Source of the DNA: an uncultured Cytophagales bacterium
GTDB lineage: Bacteria; Bacteroidota; Bacteroidia; Cytophagales; Thermonemataceae
Assembly: GCA_938002655.1 (NCBI GenBank)
Contig: CALLAC010000017.1
Coordinates: 124,001-188,000 of the forward strand
Direction of reading: 5' to 3'
DNA length: 64,000 nucleotides
Positions 54,571 to 63,643 of the stretch are shown here, piece after piece (position 1 is the stretch's first letter; each line of letters opens with the position of its first letter). The position numbers were made by a program, and so were the translations under genes. Under the pieces are notes generated by a model that ran no database searches, was not told where the DNA came from, and was given only the letters and a program-made list of their open reading frames with translations.

Positions 54571-55907
54571 TAAGATAGTTTACTAGGATTAATTTGGTTC
54601 AATTTTTCTTTGAGTTGGGATTGTCTGTAATAGAAAAATGCTGAAATCATTGCTAAAAATATAACAAAACCTGCAAAACCCCAAAAAATTTGATTTTCTT
54701 GCTCTCGGATAGTTGCTTCATAACGCAATTTATCTATTTCTTTCTGATATTTTTCTATTTCGTATTTGCTAGTAAGGCTATTGATAACTCGCAAATTTTC
54801 TAAATCGTTGAGTTGTTTTTCTAAAATATTGGAAGCAAGCAAGTCGGTGTAAGCATTCTGAAAATCACCTTTTTGAGCATAAATTTTAGAACGCTCTCTG
54901 AAAATGAGGAATAGCTCTTGTTTGTCTTGGGCTTCGTTGGCAAGTTCTAGTGCTTTTTCATAAAAGTGTAGAGCATCATTCCATTGTTTTTTTTCGGCAA
55001 ACAAACGTCCTAGATTGGCATATGTATTGGCTAATCCTTGTTTTTCTTTGCAAAGCATGGCACTTTCCAAAGATTTTTCATAGTATTTTTGTGCTTTTTC
55101 ATAATCTTTTTGGCTTTGAGCCAAAATTCCTAAATTGTTGAGGGTGCGTGAAATAGCAAGGTAATCTTGTAGTTCTTCGCTTATTTTCAGGGAGCGATTG
55201 TAATAGTCGATAATTTGAGAGAAATCGGGAGTGGTATTTTCGGAAGTTTGCAGTTGTAATTTGAGCGAAGAAGCCAGATTATCTAGAACGCCTGCAATTT
55301 CACGCTTTTTTTTAAGTTTTTCGTAAATATTTAAGGCTTTGGTATATTCTATAACAGCTTGCTTATAGTCGCCAAGAGCATCATAAATGATACCTGCGGT
55401 ATTGTAACAGCGGGCTTTACCATACTCATCTTGATATTTTTCACGAATTTTCAAGGACTCTAAATTTAGCAGAGAAGCTTCTTTGTACTCTCCCCATTGA
55501 AAATAGATATTGGCTAAGCCGCTCAAAGTTTTCGCTCTGATTTTTTCGGCTTGTTGAGAACTGTTTTTTTCAAGCAAATTGAGAGCTTGTGTGTAATTTT
55601 TATACGCCTCTTGAATATCTGTACCTTCACTTTTTTGCAAATAAGCATTGGCAAGATGGGTATGCGAGGAAGCCATCAGAACTTTGTTTTTAAGGTTTTG
55701 AGCTTTTTTAAGAGCTTCTTGGGCGTAGAGGATGGCCTTCGGAGTATCAAAACCTAGTAGTTCATCGTTGAGTTGGAGTAGAATCTGTATTTGGCTTTCG
55801 GTATGGGCATTGGGTAAAGCACTTTGCAGGCTATCAATTTTAGAAATATCTTGAGCCCAAAGGGAAAAACAAGTCCATTGAAATAAAGCGATAAAGCGTT
55901 TTGTCAT
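54570..55907 (-). CDS. TPR protein with C-terminal membrane segment
   Basis: A 445-residue protein with a signal peptide (RFIALFQWTCFSLWAQ) and at least six tetratricopeptide repeats, seen as recurring A..Y/L..ALN..Y patterns such as GDYKQAVIEYTKALNIYEK and NDALHFYEKALELANE. It ends with a coiled coil (EKYQKEIDKLRYE), a membrane segment (FWGFAGFVIFLAMISAFFYY) and about 20 residues. Similar proteins continue into a histidine kinase or LuxR-type output; here that part is missing. It precedes fmt with a one-base overlap. Confidence 0.8.
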   Translation of the reverse strand: MTKRFIALFQWTCFSLWAQDISKIDSLQSALPNAHTESQIQILLQLNDELLGFDTPKAILYAQEALKKAQNLKNKVLMASSHTHLANAYLQKSEGTDIQEAYKNYTQALNLLEKNSSQQAEKIRAKTLSGLANIYFQWGEYKEASLLNLESLKIREKYQDEYGKARCYNTAGIIYDALGDYKQAVIEYTKALNIYEKLKKKREIAGVLDNLASSLKLQLQTSENTTPDFSQIIDYYNRSLKISEELQDYLAISRTLNNLGILAQSQKDYEKAQKYYEKSLESAMLCKEKQGLANTYANLGRLFAEKKQWNDALHFYEKALELANEAQDKQELFLIFRERSKIYAQKGDFQNAYTDLLASNILEKQLNDLENLRVINSLTSKYEIEKYQKEIDKLRYEATIREQENQIFWGFAGFVIFLAMISAFFYYRQSQLKEKLNQINPSKLS

Positions 55908-55963
55908 AGTAATATTTTTTTCAGCCCCTCTTGCCGAAAAGACACGAGAGGGCTGTGAAAGAT

Positions 55964-57211
55964 TTAGACCATTGGAGCGGCGATTGTATCACCTGCATAA
56001 GTTCCATCCTTGAGCTTGAGAGCAACTTCTTCAAAAGCAGTAATGGTTTCTGTTACATCTTTCAGAGTGTGCACAGCCGTAGGTATCAGGCGAAGCATGA
56101 TTTTATCTTTGGGAATAACAGGATAGGCTACAACAGAACAGAAAATATTGTAATTTTCTCGCAAATCCATAGCCATTTTAGTAGCTTCACCTTTACCACC
56201 CTGGAAAAACACAGGAGTAACAGGAGAAACGGTTTTGCCAATATTAAAGCCCTTTTCTTTCAAGCCACTTTGCAGAGCATTTACAATTTTCCAAAGATTT
56301 TCACGCAATTCGGGGCGAGTTTGCAGGAGTTCCAAACGTTTCAAAGCACCTTCTACAAGCACCATGGGCAAGGTTTTTGCAAAAATTTGCGAACGCATGT
56401 TGTAGCGAAGAAAATCGCAAACTTGGGCATCGGCGGCTAAAAATGCACCAATGCTTGCCATAGATTTGGCAAAAGTGGAAAAATAAATGTCTATACCATC
56501 TTGTACACCTTGATGCTCGCCTGTTCCTGCACCTGTTTTACCCATTGTGCCAAAGCCGTGAGCATCATCAACCATTAAACGGAACTCATATTTCTTTTTG
56601 AGGGTAACAATTTCTTTCAAATTACCCGTAGTGCCTTCCATTCCAAAAACGCCTTCAGTAATTACCAAAATAGAGCCACCTGTTTGCTCGATAATACGAG
56701 TAGCTCTTTGAAGTTGTTTTTCCAAAGATTCCATATCGTTGTGGGGATAAACAAAACGCTTTCCCAGATGCAAGCGTACCCCATCAATAATACAAGCATG
56801 AGAGAGTGAATCGTATACAACTACATCGTGGCGAGTCATCAGAGCATCAATAGCTGACATAATGCCCTGATAGCCATAATTCAACAAAATAGCATCTTCT
56901 TTCTTTACAAACTTGGCAAGGCGTTTTTCAAGTTCTTCGTGCAAATCTGAGTTGCCCGACATCATTCTTGCTCCCATAGGGTAGGCAAGCCCCCATTTGG
57001 CGGCGGCTTCTGCATCAGCTTTGCGTACTTCGGGGTGATTGGCAAGCCCCAGATAGTTGTTCAAACTCCAAGTAAGCACTTCTTTTCCTTTAAATTTCAT
57101 TCTTGGAGCAATTTCTCCCTCCAATTTAGGAAAAGTGAAATAGCCGTGAGCCTCTTTGGAATGTTGCCCAAGAGGTCCTCTATCTTTTAGCAAACGTTCA
57201 AACAAATCCAC
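55964..57211 (-). CDS. Alpha-oxoamine synthase (PLP acyltransferase)
   Basis: A 415-residue enzyme that joins an amino acid and an acyl-thioester with loss of CO2, as serine palmitoyltransferase, glycine acetyltransferase and 8-amino-7-oxononanoate synthase do. It has SLNNYLGLANHPEV, LLNYGYQG, LVITEGVFGMEG, the cofactor Asp in VDDAHGFGTMG, and the PLP Lys in FSTFAKSMASIG. The start codon is GTG; the frame has no ATG before the promoter. It stands alone. Sphingolipid or sulfonolipid base synthesis is a likely use in this phylum, but the substrate is unproved. Confidence 0.85.
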   Translation of the reverse strand: MDLFERLLKDRGPLGQHSKEAHGYFTFPKLEGEIAPRMKFKGKEVLTWSLNNYLGLANHPEVRKADAEAAAKWGLAYPMGARMMSGNSDLHEELEKRLAKFVKKEDAILLNYGYQGIMSAIDALMTRHDVVVYDSLSHACIIDGVRLHLGKRFVYPHNDMESLEKQLQRATRIIEQTGGSILVITEGVFGMEGTTGNLKEIVTLKKKYEFRLMVDDAHGFGTMGKTGAGTGEHQGVQDGIDIYFSTFAKSMASIGAFLAADAQVCDFLRYNMRSQIFAKTLPMVLVEGALKRLELLQTRPELRENLWKIVNALQSGLKEKGFNIGKTVSPVTPVFFQGGKGEATKMAMDLRENYNIFCSVVAYPVIPKDKIMLRLIPTAVHTLKDVTETITAFEEVALKLKDGTYAGDTIAAPMV

Positions 57212-57240
57212 AGCAGTAAAAATTTTTAGTGAAAACCTTG

Positions 57241-57248
57241 CAAAGCTA
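57241..57248 (-). promoter_or_regulatory. -7 box for the alpha-oxoamine synthase gene
   Basis: TAGCTTTG on the minus strand, with a start near 57234, 23 nt before the GTG start codon. No convincing -33 element. Confidence 0.45.
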
Positions 57249-57415
57249 CAAAAATTTTTACAAGTAAAGATAGATTTATTATTTTTTAATAAGGCTCAAA
57301 TAGGTTCCAATCGGCAATTATTTGTTTTTTTAGTGTAAAAATACTAATTTGGCAAAAAATTTTTTTCATTTGCTTAGGCAATAAGCAATGTTTTTCAACA
57401 AACCTTTCTAAACAA

Positions 57416-57811
57416 ATGGCTTCTATTTTTAGTAAAATCGTAGCGGGTGAAATTCCTTGCCACAAAATTGCTGAAAACGAACATTATTTGGCATTTTTGG
57501 ATATATTTCCTGTTGCCAAAGGGCATACACTAGTAATTCCCAAAAAAGAAATTGACTACATCTTTGATTTAGATGATGAAACACTAGCAGGTTTGCATGT
57601 TTTTTCTAAAAAAGTAGCCTTAGCCATTCAAAAAGCTGTCCCTTGCGAAAGAATTGGGGTAGCGGTAATAGGCTTGGAAGTTCCTCATGCACATGTACAT
57701 CTGATTCCTATCAATAGTATGGCAGATATGAATTTTGCCAACAAAAGAGCCGCTTCGCAAGAAGAGCTTGCCCAAGTGGCCGAAACGATTCGTAAATTTT
57801 GGAATAATTAA
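57416..57811 (+). CDS. HIT-family nucleotide hydrolase
   Basis: A 131-residue protein of the histidine triad family. The triad is HAHVHLIP; FLDIFPVAKGHTLVIPKK and the N-terminal IFSKIVAGEIP are typical of the Hint-like branch. Such proteins cleave AMP-linked substrates. accA follows 12 bp later, with no known functional link. Confidence 0.9.
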   Translation: MASIFSKIVAGEIPCHKIAENEHYLAFLDIFPVAKGHTLVIPKKEIDYIFDLDDETLAGLHVFSKKVALAIQKAVPCERIGVAVIGLEVPHAHVHLIPINSMADMNFANKRAASQEELAQVAETIRKFWNN

Positions 57812-57823
57812 ACTAGCAAATCG

Positions 57824-58774
57824 ATGGTACTATTAGATTTTGAACAACCTATTGCCGAATTAGAGGCAAAAATATTAGAAATGAAACAACTTGCTGAAAA
57901 TAGTAAAGTAGATTTAACTTCGGCAATTGCGGCAGTAGAAGAACAACTCATCAACCTGAAAAAAGAAACCTACCAAAACCTAACACGCTGGCAAAGAGTG
58001 CAACTTTCTCGCCACCCCGAACGCCCCTATTCTTTGGATTACATTGAAAATATGTGTGAAGAATTTATTGAACTTCACGGAGATCGCAAAATGGGTGACG
58101 ATAAAGCTATGATTGGAGGATTTGGTAGAATTGGTGAACAAACCATTATGTTTATTGGGCAACAGAAAGGCAGAAACACCAAGCAACGTCAGTACCGAAA
58201 TTTCGGTATGCCCAACCCCGAAGGTTATCGCAAAGCCCTACGCTTAATGAAACTCGCCGAAAAGTTCAGAAAGCCAATTGTTACGTTTATTGATACACCT
58301 GGGGCTTTTCCAGGTATTGAAGCCGAAGAGCGAGGACAAGGCGAAGCCATTGCCCGAAATCTGAAAGAAATGATGTTGCTGAAAGTTCCTGTAATCTGCA
58401 TCATTATTGGCGAAGGAGCTTCGGGAGGAGCTTTGGGCATTGGCATTGGTGATAAGGTACTTATGCTAGAAAATACTTGGTATTCAGTAATTTCTCCTGA
58501 AAGTTGTAGCTCAATTCTTTGGCGTAGTTGGGATTACAAAGAGCAAGCCGCCGAAGCCTTAAGCCTTACTGCTTCCGATATGCTTAAACATAAACTTATT
58601 GATGGTATCATTGAAGAGCCTTTGGGTGGGGCTCATACAAATCCACAAAAAATGTATGCTACTGTAAAAAAGGTCATTTTAGAAAATATCAAGAAGTTAG
58701 AAAAAATTGAACCAGAAGAACGCATTAAGCAACGCATTGAAAAGTTTTGCAAAATGGGAGTAGTGATAGAATGA
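57824..58774 (+). CDS. accA: Acetyl-CoA carboxylase carboxyltransferase subunit alpha
   Basis: A 316-residue subunit that with AccD moves the carboxyl group from biotin to acetyl-CoA in fatty acid synthesis. It has the N-terminal helical part ([12 protein letters not shown]-like), [18 protein letters not shown], and the CoA/biotin site with [18 protein letters not shown] and [15 protein letters not shown]. The length is normal. accD is not adjacent. Confidence 0.95.
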   Translation: MVLLDFEQPIAELEAKILEMKQLAENSKVDLTSAIAAVEEQLINLKKETYQNLTRWQRVQLSRHPERPYSLDYIENMCEEFIELHGDRKMGDDKAMIGGFGRIGEQTIMFIGQQKGRNTKQRQYRNFGMPNPEGYRKALRLMKLAEKFRKPIVTFIDTPGAFPGIEAEERGQGEAIARNLKEMMLLKVPVICIIIGEGASGGALGIGIGDKVLMLENTWYSVISPESCSSILWRSWDYKEQAAEALSLTASDMLKHKLIDGIIEEPLGGAHTNPQKMYATVKKVILENIKKLEKIEPEERIKQRIEKFCKMGVVIE

Positions 58775-58802
58775 AAATATGATTATCAAAAGTTTATAAT
58801 CG

Positions 58803-58828
58803 AGCCGTCATCTTAAATGATGGCTTTT
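58803..58828 (+). terminator. Terminator after accA
   Basis: A 9-bp stem (AGCCGTCAT and ATGATGGCT, one G-U pair), a 5-base loop and TTTT. Confidence 0.65.
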
Positions 58829-58861
58829 ACTTTCTTGATTTTCAAAAAAAACCATAGAATA

Positions 58862-58869
58862 TAATTTTG
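58862..58869 (+). promoter_or_regulatory. -7 box for the YitT gene
   Basis: TAATTTTG fits the consensus, with a start near 58876, 14 nt before the ATG. Confidence 0.4.
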
Positions 58870-58889
58870 CATAAAAAATCCATCAACCA

Positions 58890-59756
58890 ATGAAAACTCG
58901 TTTTATAAATTTCTTCAAGAAGATATTGCTGATAAGTTTAGGTATAATTTCAGCGGGGTTTGGGCTAAGAGGCTTTTTACTTCCCAATCATTTTATTGAT
59001 GGCGGCGTTACAGGAATTTCTATGCTTATAGCTAAATTCACCCCAATTCCATTGTCTATTTTGCTTATATTTATCAATATCCCATTTTTAGTTTTAAGTT
59101 TGAAGCAAATTGGGAAAGGTTTTACTATGAGCAGTATATTTGCTATTATTGGTTTGGCATGTGCTGTAGCTTTTTTTCCTTACCCTACAATTACGTCTGA
59201 TAAACTGCTTGTAGCGGCTTTTGGAGGATTTTTTTTAGGGGGTGGAATAGGCTTGGCAGTGCGAGGAGGAGCAGTTTTGGACGGAACAGAAGTTTTGGCA
59301 ATCTATTTAAGTAAAAAAACAGGGCTTACCGTCGGGGATGTAATTTTAATTTTCAATATTATCATTTTTTCTATTGCCGCTTACTTGCTTTCTATTGAAA
59401 CAGCTCTGTATGCCATTCTTACGTATCTTGCCGCTTCGCGTACCGTCGACTTTGTCTTGGAGGGTATTGAGGAATACACGGGTGTTACAATTATTTCCAA
59501 ATTTAGCGAGGAAATTCGTATGATGATAATTCACAAAATGGGCAGAGGCGTAACTATTTACCAAGGTAAAAGAGGCTACACTCCCAGTAATACTCCACCT
59601 GCACCAATTGATGTGATTTTCACGGTTATCACACGTTTGGAAGTAGCTCGTTTGCAATCAGAAGTAGAACAAATTGACCCCGAAGCCTTTATTGTCATGC
59701 ATAGTATCAAAGATACACATGGAGGAATGATAAAAAAACGTCCCCACAAACACTGA
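58890..59756 (+). CDS. YitT-family membrane protein with DUF2179 domain
   Basis: A 288-residue protein with five or six membrane segments (residues of about 10-180), typical motifs GVTGISMLIAKFTPIPLSILL and FLGGGIGLAVRGGAVLDGTEVLAIYL, and a C-terminal cytoplasmic DUF2179 domain (GRGVTIYQGKRGYT, DPEAFIVMHSIKDTHGG). The family is widespread, and its substrate is not known with certainty. Confidence 0.88.
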   Translation: MKTRFINFFKKILLISLGIISAGFGLRGFLLPNHFIDGGVTGISMLIAKFTPIPLSILLIFINIPFLVLSLKQIGKGFTMSSIFAIIGLACAVAFFPYPTITSDKLLVAAFGGFFLGGGIGLAVRGGAVLDGTEVLAIYLSKKTGLTVGDVILIFNIIIFSIAAYLLSIETALYAILTYLAASRTVDFVLEGIEEYTGVTIISKFSEEIRMMIIHKMGRGVTIYQGKRGYTPSNTPPAPIDVIFTVITRLEVARLQSEVEQIDPEAFIVMHSIKDTHGGMIKKRPHKH

Positions 59757-60154
59757 AAGAATTGCTTCAACATCAATCGGATACCCCACAGATCCTTGTC
59801 ATACTGCCCAACCCAGTTACTAACATGCAAGGTCATTTATTGAAAAATAATCATATTTCTTACATAAAAAATGCCTTTTGTTTGCCATATCTTATTCACA
59901 CTCTGTACAACATTCTATCGCTTTCATTAAATTTTCTTTTCTGTATGTTTGCAGTACTTATTAAAAACTTTTTCTGTTATCGAACTCAAAAATTTGTCGA
60001 GAATGCTGGTTTTTCTAAATACCTGAAAAGATGTTTTTCAAGATTTTTTTGATGTTGAAATTTTGTTTACTTTTGTTAGTCTTATATCATATCTATCAAA
60101 TCAAAGATTGATAGTTGTATTTTCATTTACCAAGCCCAATTAAATTCTACTCTT
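59757..60154. other. Intergenic region after YitT
   Basis: A 398-bp AT-rich gap. The frame at 59762-60052 has no family resemblance or promoter and I do not count it. A TACTTTTG box at 60068-60075 would start RNA of the next gene near 60082. Confidence 0.5.
60068..60075 (+). promoter_or_regulatory. -7 box for the unknown gene at 60155
   Basis: TACTTTTG, with a TTTTTG 16 bp upstream, slightly closer than usual. The leader would be about 73 nt. Confidence 0.4.
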
Positions 60155-60757
60155 ATGGAAGTTAACAAAGCAGATGTAGATTTTTTACAAGATAAAATCA
60201 CGGCTATTCGCTATGAGCTTACGCCTTATATGCAATCGCGAAACTTGATGTTCAATGCCCAACAGATGTTGGAACTCTTGGTAGCTTTACCCGTAGTAAT
60301 AGGGGTAAATTTAGATCACCAAATTGATTTCTTCGAAGAGCGAGTGCTAGACCATGCCGCCAAAGTAGCTTCGCAGTTTTACAACGAACAGCTCAACGAA
60401 GATACCCACGCTCTTTTCAAACGCCTTGCCGAACCTGACAACACAATGCCCAACAATGTTTTTGTTCAGGATTTCAAGCACGAAATGCGTTTTATGATTA
60501 CTAGTTTTTCTACTTACCAAAAACATTGGCTCAAAGCCTTGCAATATTTGTGGGAACTTGAACCCTTACTCAAAAAATACAATCCCTTTTTCAAACCGCT
60601 ACGCAAAAGTTTTGTAGAGACTGTATACATGATTTTGCTTTCTAATAGCGGAGATGATAAAATTGAAACCGAGCAGATGAATAAAGTCCTGGCCCAATTA
60701 GGTATTCAGGTTGATGATGCCGAACTTGAACAAATCAAGCAATCGGTAGCTAAATAA
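60155..60757 (+). CDS. Helical protein of unknown function
   Basis: A 200-residue cytoplasmic protein that I do not recognise. It is mostly helical, with a hydrophobic patch (LELLVALPVVIGVNLDHQIDFF), an Asn/Asp-rich turn and a Trp-rich stretch (STYQKHWLKALQYLWELEPLL). The end (NSGDDKIETEQMNKVL) slightly recalls an EF-hand loop. No signal peptide or membrane segment is present. Its own promoter is likely. Confidence 0.6.
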   Translation: MEVNKADVDFLQDKITAIRYELTPYMQSRNLMFNAQQMLELLVALPVVIGVNLDHQIDFFEERVLDHAAKVASQFYNEQLNEDTHALFKRLAEPDNTMPNNVFVQDFKHEMRFMITSFSTYQKHWLKALQYLWELEPLLKKYNPFFKPLRKSFVETVYMILLSNSGDDKIETEQMNKVLAQLGIQVDDAELEQIKQSVAK

Positions 60758-60837
60758 AATATCATTTTTGTATAATTTGAATACCTGGCTTGCAAAAACT
60801 TCAAAATTTGACTTTTTTTGCAAGCAATTTTTTTGCT

Positions 60838-61581
60838 ATGTACAAAAATCAGAAAATTGTTGTTGTATTACCTGCGTACAATGCTTCCAAGACATTGCAG
60901 CAAACCTACGAAGAAATTCCTTTTGATTGGGTTGATGAAGTGGTTTTGGTTGATGACGCCAGCAAAGATAATACCGTAGAAGTAGCTCGAAGTTTGGGGA
61001 TCAAACATATTATCATCCACGAAAAAAATAAAGGCTACGGCGGAAATCAGAAATCTTGCTATAAAAAAGCATTAGAACTCGGAGCTGATATTGTCGTTAT
61101 GCTTCACCCTGACTATCAATATACCCCTAAGTTGATAACAGCAATGATTTCCATTATCGGAAATGGCTTGTACCCCGTAGTGTTTGCCTCTCGCATACTC
61201 GGCAAAGGAGCTTTAAGAGGCGGTATGCCTTTGTATAAGTATATTGCCAACCGAGTGCTTACATTTATACAAAATCTGTTAATGAATCAAAAATTATCTG
61301 AATATCACACAGGGTATAGGGCTTTTTCGGCAGAAGTGCTGAAAAAATTAGATTTTTCGCACAATTCCGATGATTTTGTGTTTGACAATGAAATAATTGC
61401 CCAAATTTTTTGGCACGGCTTCGAAATTGCCGAAGTTACTTGCCCTACCAAATATTTCAAAGAGGCTTCTTCTATCAATTTTCGCAGAAGCGTAAAATAT
61501 GGGTTTGGGGTGCTGGCTGTTTCGCTTAAATATCGACTTTGCAAATGGGGATTATTCCAATGGAAAGTGCTTCAACCCTAA
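60838..61581 (+). CDS. Family 2 glycosyltransferase
   Basis: A 247-residue GT-A enzyme resembling dolichol-phosphate mannose synthases. The ATG at 60838 begins just before IVVVLPAYNASKTL; the longer frame starts at TTG and adds nothing conserved. Acidic residues for metal and donor binding are in VVLVDDASKDNTV and MLHPDYQYTP. SEYHTGYRAFS is the acceptor-side motif. It has no C-terminal membrane segments. The exported cyanophycinase-like gene starts 4 bp after its stop. Confidence 0.88.
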   Translation: MYKNQKIVVVLPAYNASKTLQQTYEEIPFDWVDEVVLVDDASKDNTVEVARSLGIKHIIIHEKNKGYGGNQKSCYKKALELGADIVVMLHPDYQYTPKLITAMISIIGNGLYPVVFASRILGKGALRGGMPLYKYIANRVLTFIQNLLMNQKLSEYHTGYRAFSAEVLKKLDFSHNSDDFVFDNEIIAQIFWHGFEIAEVTCPTKYFKEASSINFRRSVKYGFGVLAVSLKYRLCKWGLFQWKVLQP

Positions 61582-61585
61582 TGTT

Positions 61586-62401
61586 ATGAAAAAAACTCTT
61601 GTATTGTTAGCTTTTGTGCTTTTGGCACTTCCATCTTTTACACAAAAAGGTAAACTCTTTATCATTGGTGGTGGCAAAAGGCCTCCTGAACTTACACGAA
61701 GAATGTTGCAGGAAGCAAGCCTCGATAAGGGCGGTTATGCTGTAATTATTCCTTTTGCTAGTGCCGAACCTGATTCCGCCGTGTTTTATGCCCAACAGCA
61801 GTTTTTGGAAAAAAATATGCCTGTACTCCCCATTCTGAACAGCCATTTATCAAAAAATACTTTGGATAGCGTAAAAAATGCTAAACTCATCTATTTTACA
61901 GGCGGCGACCAAAACAAACTTATGAAAGCCCTTCGGCAAACAGAGCTCTATCAAGCCATTTGGCAGTGCTATCAGCAAGGTGGAATGATAGCGGGTACTT
62001 CGGCAGGTGCCGCCGTAATGAGCAAAAAAATGATTACAGGCAATGAAAAACGCTATCCTACTTACAGCCAAACGTCCCAATCCATCGAAGCAGAAAATAT
62101 TGAGTTTGGCGAGGGAATGGGCTTTCTAGAAAAAACTATTATAGACCAACACTTTCTCATTCGTAGCAGACACAATCGTCTGTTGAGTGCCGTTATTGAG
62201 TTCCCTGAATATCTTTGTGTAGGTATAGACGAATCCACAGCTATTTTGGTACAAAACAATATCGCCGAAGTAGTAGGTACTTCCCAAGTAATTGTCTTTG
62301 AAAATCCTAAGAAAAGTAAAATCCAACAAGGTATAAAACTGGGTGCCAAAAACTTACGTATTTCAATATATGTAGCAGGCGAAAAGTTTAAAGTTCGCTA
62401 A
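61586..62401 (+). CDS. Exported cyanophycinase-like peptidase (family S51)
   Basis: A 271-residue protein begun at the ATG at 61586 with a signal peptide (KKTLVLLAFVLLALPSFTQ). It has KLFIIGGGKRP, YFTGGDQNKLM and the nucleophile Ser139 in IAGTSAGAAVM, all typical of cyanophycinase, an enzyme that cuts cyanophycin to beta-Asp-Arg. Export fits use of polymer from outside; no cyanophycin synthetase is near. Other S51 peptidases cut aspartyl dipeptides, so specificity is open. Confidence 0.85.
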   Translation: MKKTLVLLAFVLLALPSFTQKGKLFIIGGGKRPPELTRRMLQEASLDKGGYAVIIPFASAEPDSAVFYAQQQFLEKNMPVLPILNSHLSKNTLDSVKNAKLIYFTGGDQNKLMKALRQTELYQAIWQCYQQGGMIAGTSAGAAVMSKKMITGNEKRYPTYSQTSQSIEAENIEFGEGMGFLEKTIIDQHFLIRSRHNRLLSAVIEFPEYLCVGIDESTAILVQNNIAEVVGTSQVIVFENPKKSKIQQGIKLGAKNLRISIYVAGEKFKVR

Positions 62402-62418
62402 AAACTTCTTTTTTTCGC

Positions 62419-62466
62419 AAAAGCCGCAACTGCTTGGAAAAATTTTAAAGCATTTGTGGCTTTTTT
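62419..62466 (+). terminator. Terminator after the cyanophycinase-like gene
   Basis: A long interrupted stem (AAAAGCC and GGCTTTT, with inner CAA/TTG and GCTT/AAGC) ending in TTTTTT. Confidence 0.7.
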
Positions 62467-62518
62467 CATTTTTTTTATCTAACTTGGTAGTTAAAATTTT
62501 CTACAAAAACATAATTTT

Positions 62519-63643
62519 ATGTTCAGTTGGCTAAAAAAGACAAAAAAGGAAGCAGAAGACGAAATTCCTGAAAAAGTTATAGAAAACACCATAGCCGAAA
62601 TGGAAGAAGCTATTCGTAGAGAGATAGCTTCTCTGAATCTACTTGCCAAAAATTACAAAGCTATTCAAGCCAAAATCAATGAATTACAATACAAAGTCTA
62701 TGATTTAGGTAAGGAAGCCCTCCGAGTTGTAAAGCAAGGTAATAGCTTAGAAGCCAAAAATCTACTTACTCATAAAGCCGATTGCGAGCTACAAATAAAA
62801 GAATACCAAGAAATTGCCAAAGAGATAGAAACCTCTATTCGCAAGCTGGAAAAGCAGGTTTCTAAAATGAAAGTGCAATTAGACCGCACCAAATCTAAAA
62901 AAGCCATTCTTGTTGCAGAATATGCCAATGCAAAAACCCAAAAAGAACTTGCTCAAAAATTACAAGAGCTTGATATTCAAACAGATGTTTTTGAAACTTC
63001 TATCATTCAGACTCAAGTAGAAGCAGGTTTGCACGAAGACCCTCTGCTCAAAGAGTTTGAAAACTTGGCAGTTTCTGATAACACCATAGAGAACTTGCAG
63101 AAAGAAGCAGAAGCCCAAGAACGAAAACTAAAAGAACAACAAGAACTGAACAAACAAAAATATTTGGAAACTATCGTAGGCAAAGATTTCTTCAAACCTA
63201 CTTCTTCCAACAATGCAAAAGAAAATCTTACCGAAAACTTTTTCAAAGAAAATGCTACACAAAAAAAATCTCAAATCTTAGAACAATTCTGCGAAAAAGA
63301 GAGTAAAGATAAAAACGAAAGCCTTTTTGAGGAATTCTTTGGCAAAGAAGCAAGTCAAAAAACAATTTTAGAAGCAAATCTTGATGATTTTTTTGATGAA
63401 AATAGCAACTTTCGTATAAATATTGATAGCTTTTTAGAGGAAAGCCAAAAAGCAGAAATAATCCAAGATTTTTTTAGCGATAGTGAAACAAAAGAACTTG
63501 CAGAAATTGAAAAATCTTTGCAAAACAACTATGAAAGCCCTAAAACGAACTTACAGAAAAAGTTTGATGATTTTTTCAATACAGAACCAACAACTAAAAG
63601 TGACAAGCAAAAGCAAATCGATGATTTTTTCAAAAATACTTAA
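62519..63643 (+). CDS. PspA-like coiled-coil protein with repeated DFF motifs
   Basis: A 374-residue protein. It starts with a short amphipathic segment (MFSWLKKTKK) and a long coiled coil to about residue 190 that resembles PspA/IM30 membrane-remodelling proteins, although the match is by pattern only. After it come repeats of an acidic-Phe-Phe type: FF at 224-225, 241-242, 273-274, 291-292, 318-319, 352-353 and 370-371 in contexts such as LDDFFD and FDDFFN, plus SFLEE at 304-308. The tail is rich in Asn, Lys and Glu and should be disordered. A lipoprotein gene overlaps its 3' end. Confidence 0.6.
   Translation: MFSWLKKTKKEAEDEIPEKVIENTIAEMEEAIRREIASLNLLAKNYKAIQAKINELQYKVYDLGKEALRVVKQGNSLEAKNLLTHKADCELQIKEYQEIAKEIETSIRKLEKQVSKMKVQLDRTKSKKAILVAEYANAKTQKELAQKLQELDIQTDVFETSIIQTQVEAGLHEDPLLKEFENLAVSDNTIENLQKEAEAQERKLKEQQELNKQKYLETIVGKDFFKPTSSNNAKENLTENFFKENATQKKSQILEQFCEKESKDKNESLFEEFFGKEASQKTILEANLDDFFDENSNFRINIDSFLEESQKAEIIQDFFSDSETKELAEIEKSLQNNYESPKTNLQKKFDDFFNTEPTTKSDKQKQIDDFFKNT

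Noticed and set aside
55922-55956. Hairpin between the TPR gene and the alpha-oxoamine synthase gene as a terminator
   Set aside because: On the minus strand the hairpin is followed by A's, not T's. The stem also has a bulge, so I do not call it.
59762-60052. ORF of 96 codons after YitT
   Set aside because: Low-complexity hydrophobic reading of an AT-rich gap, without promoter, family resemblance or conserved pattern.
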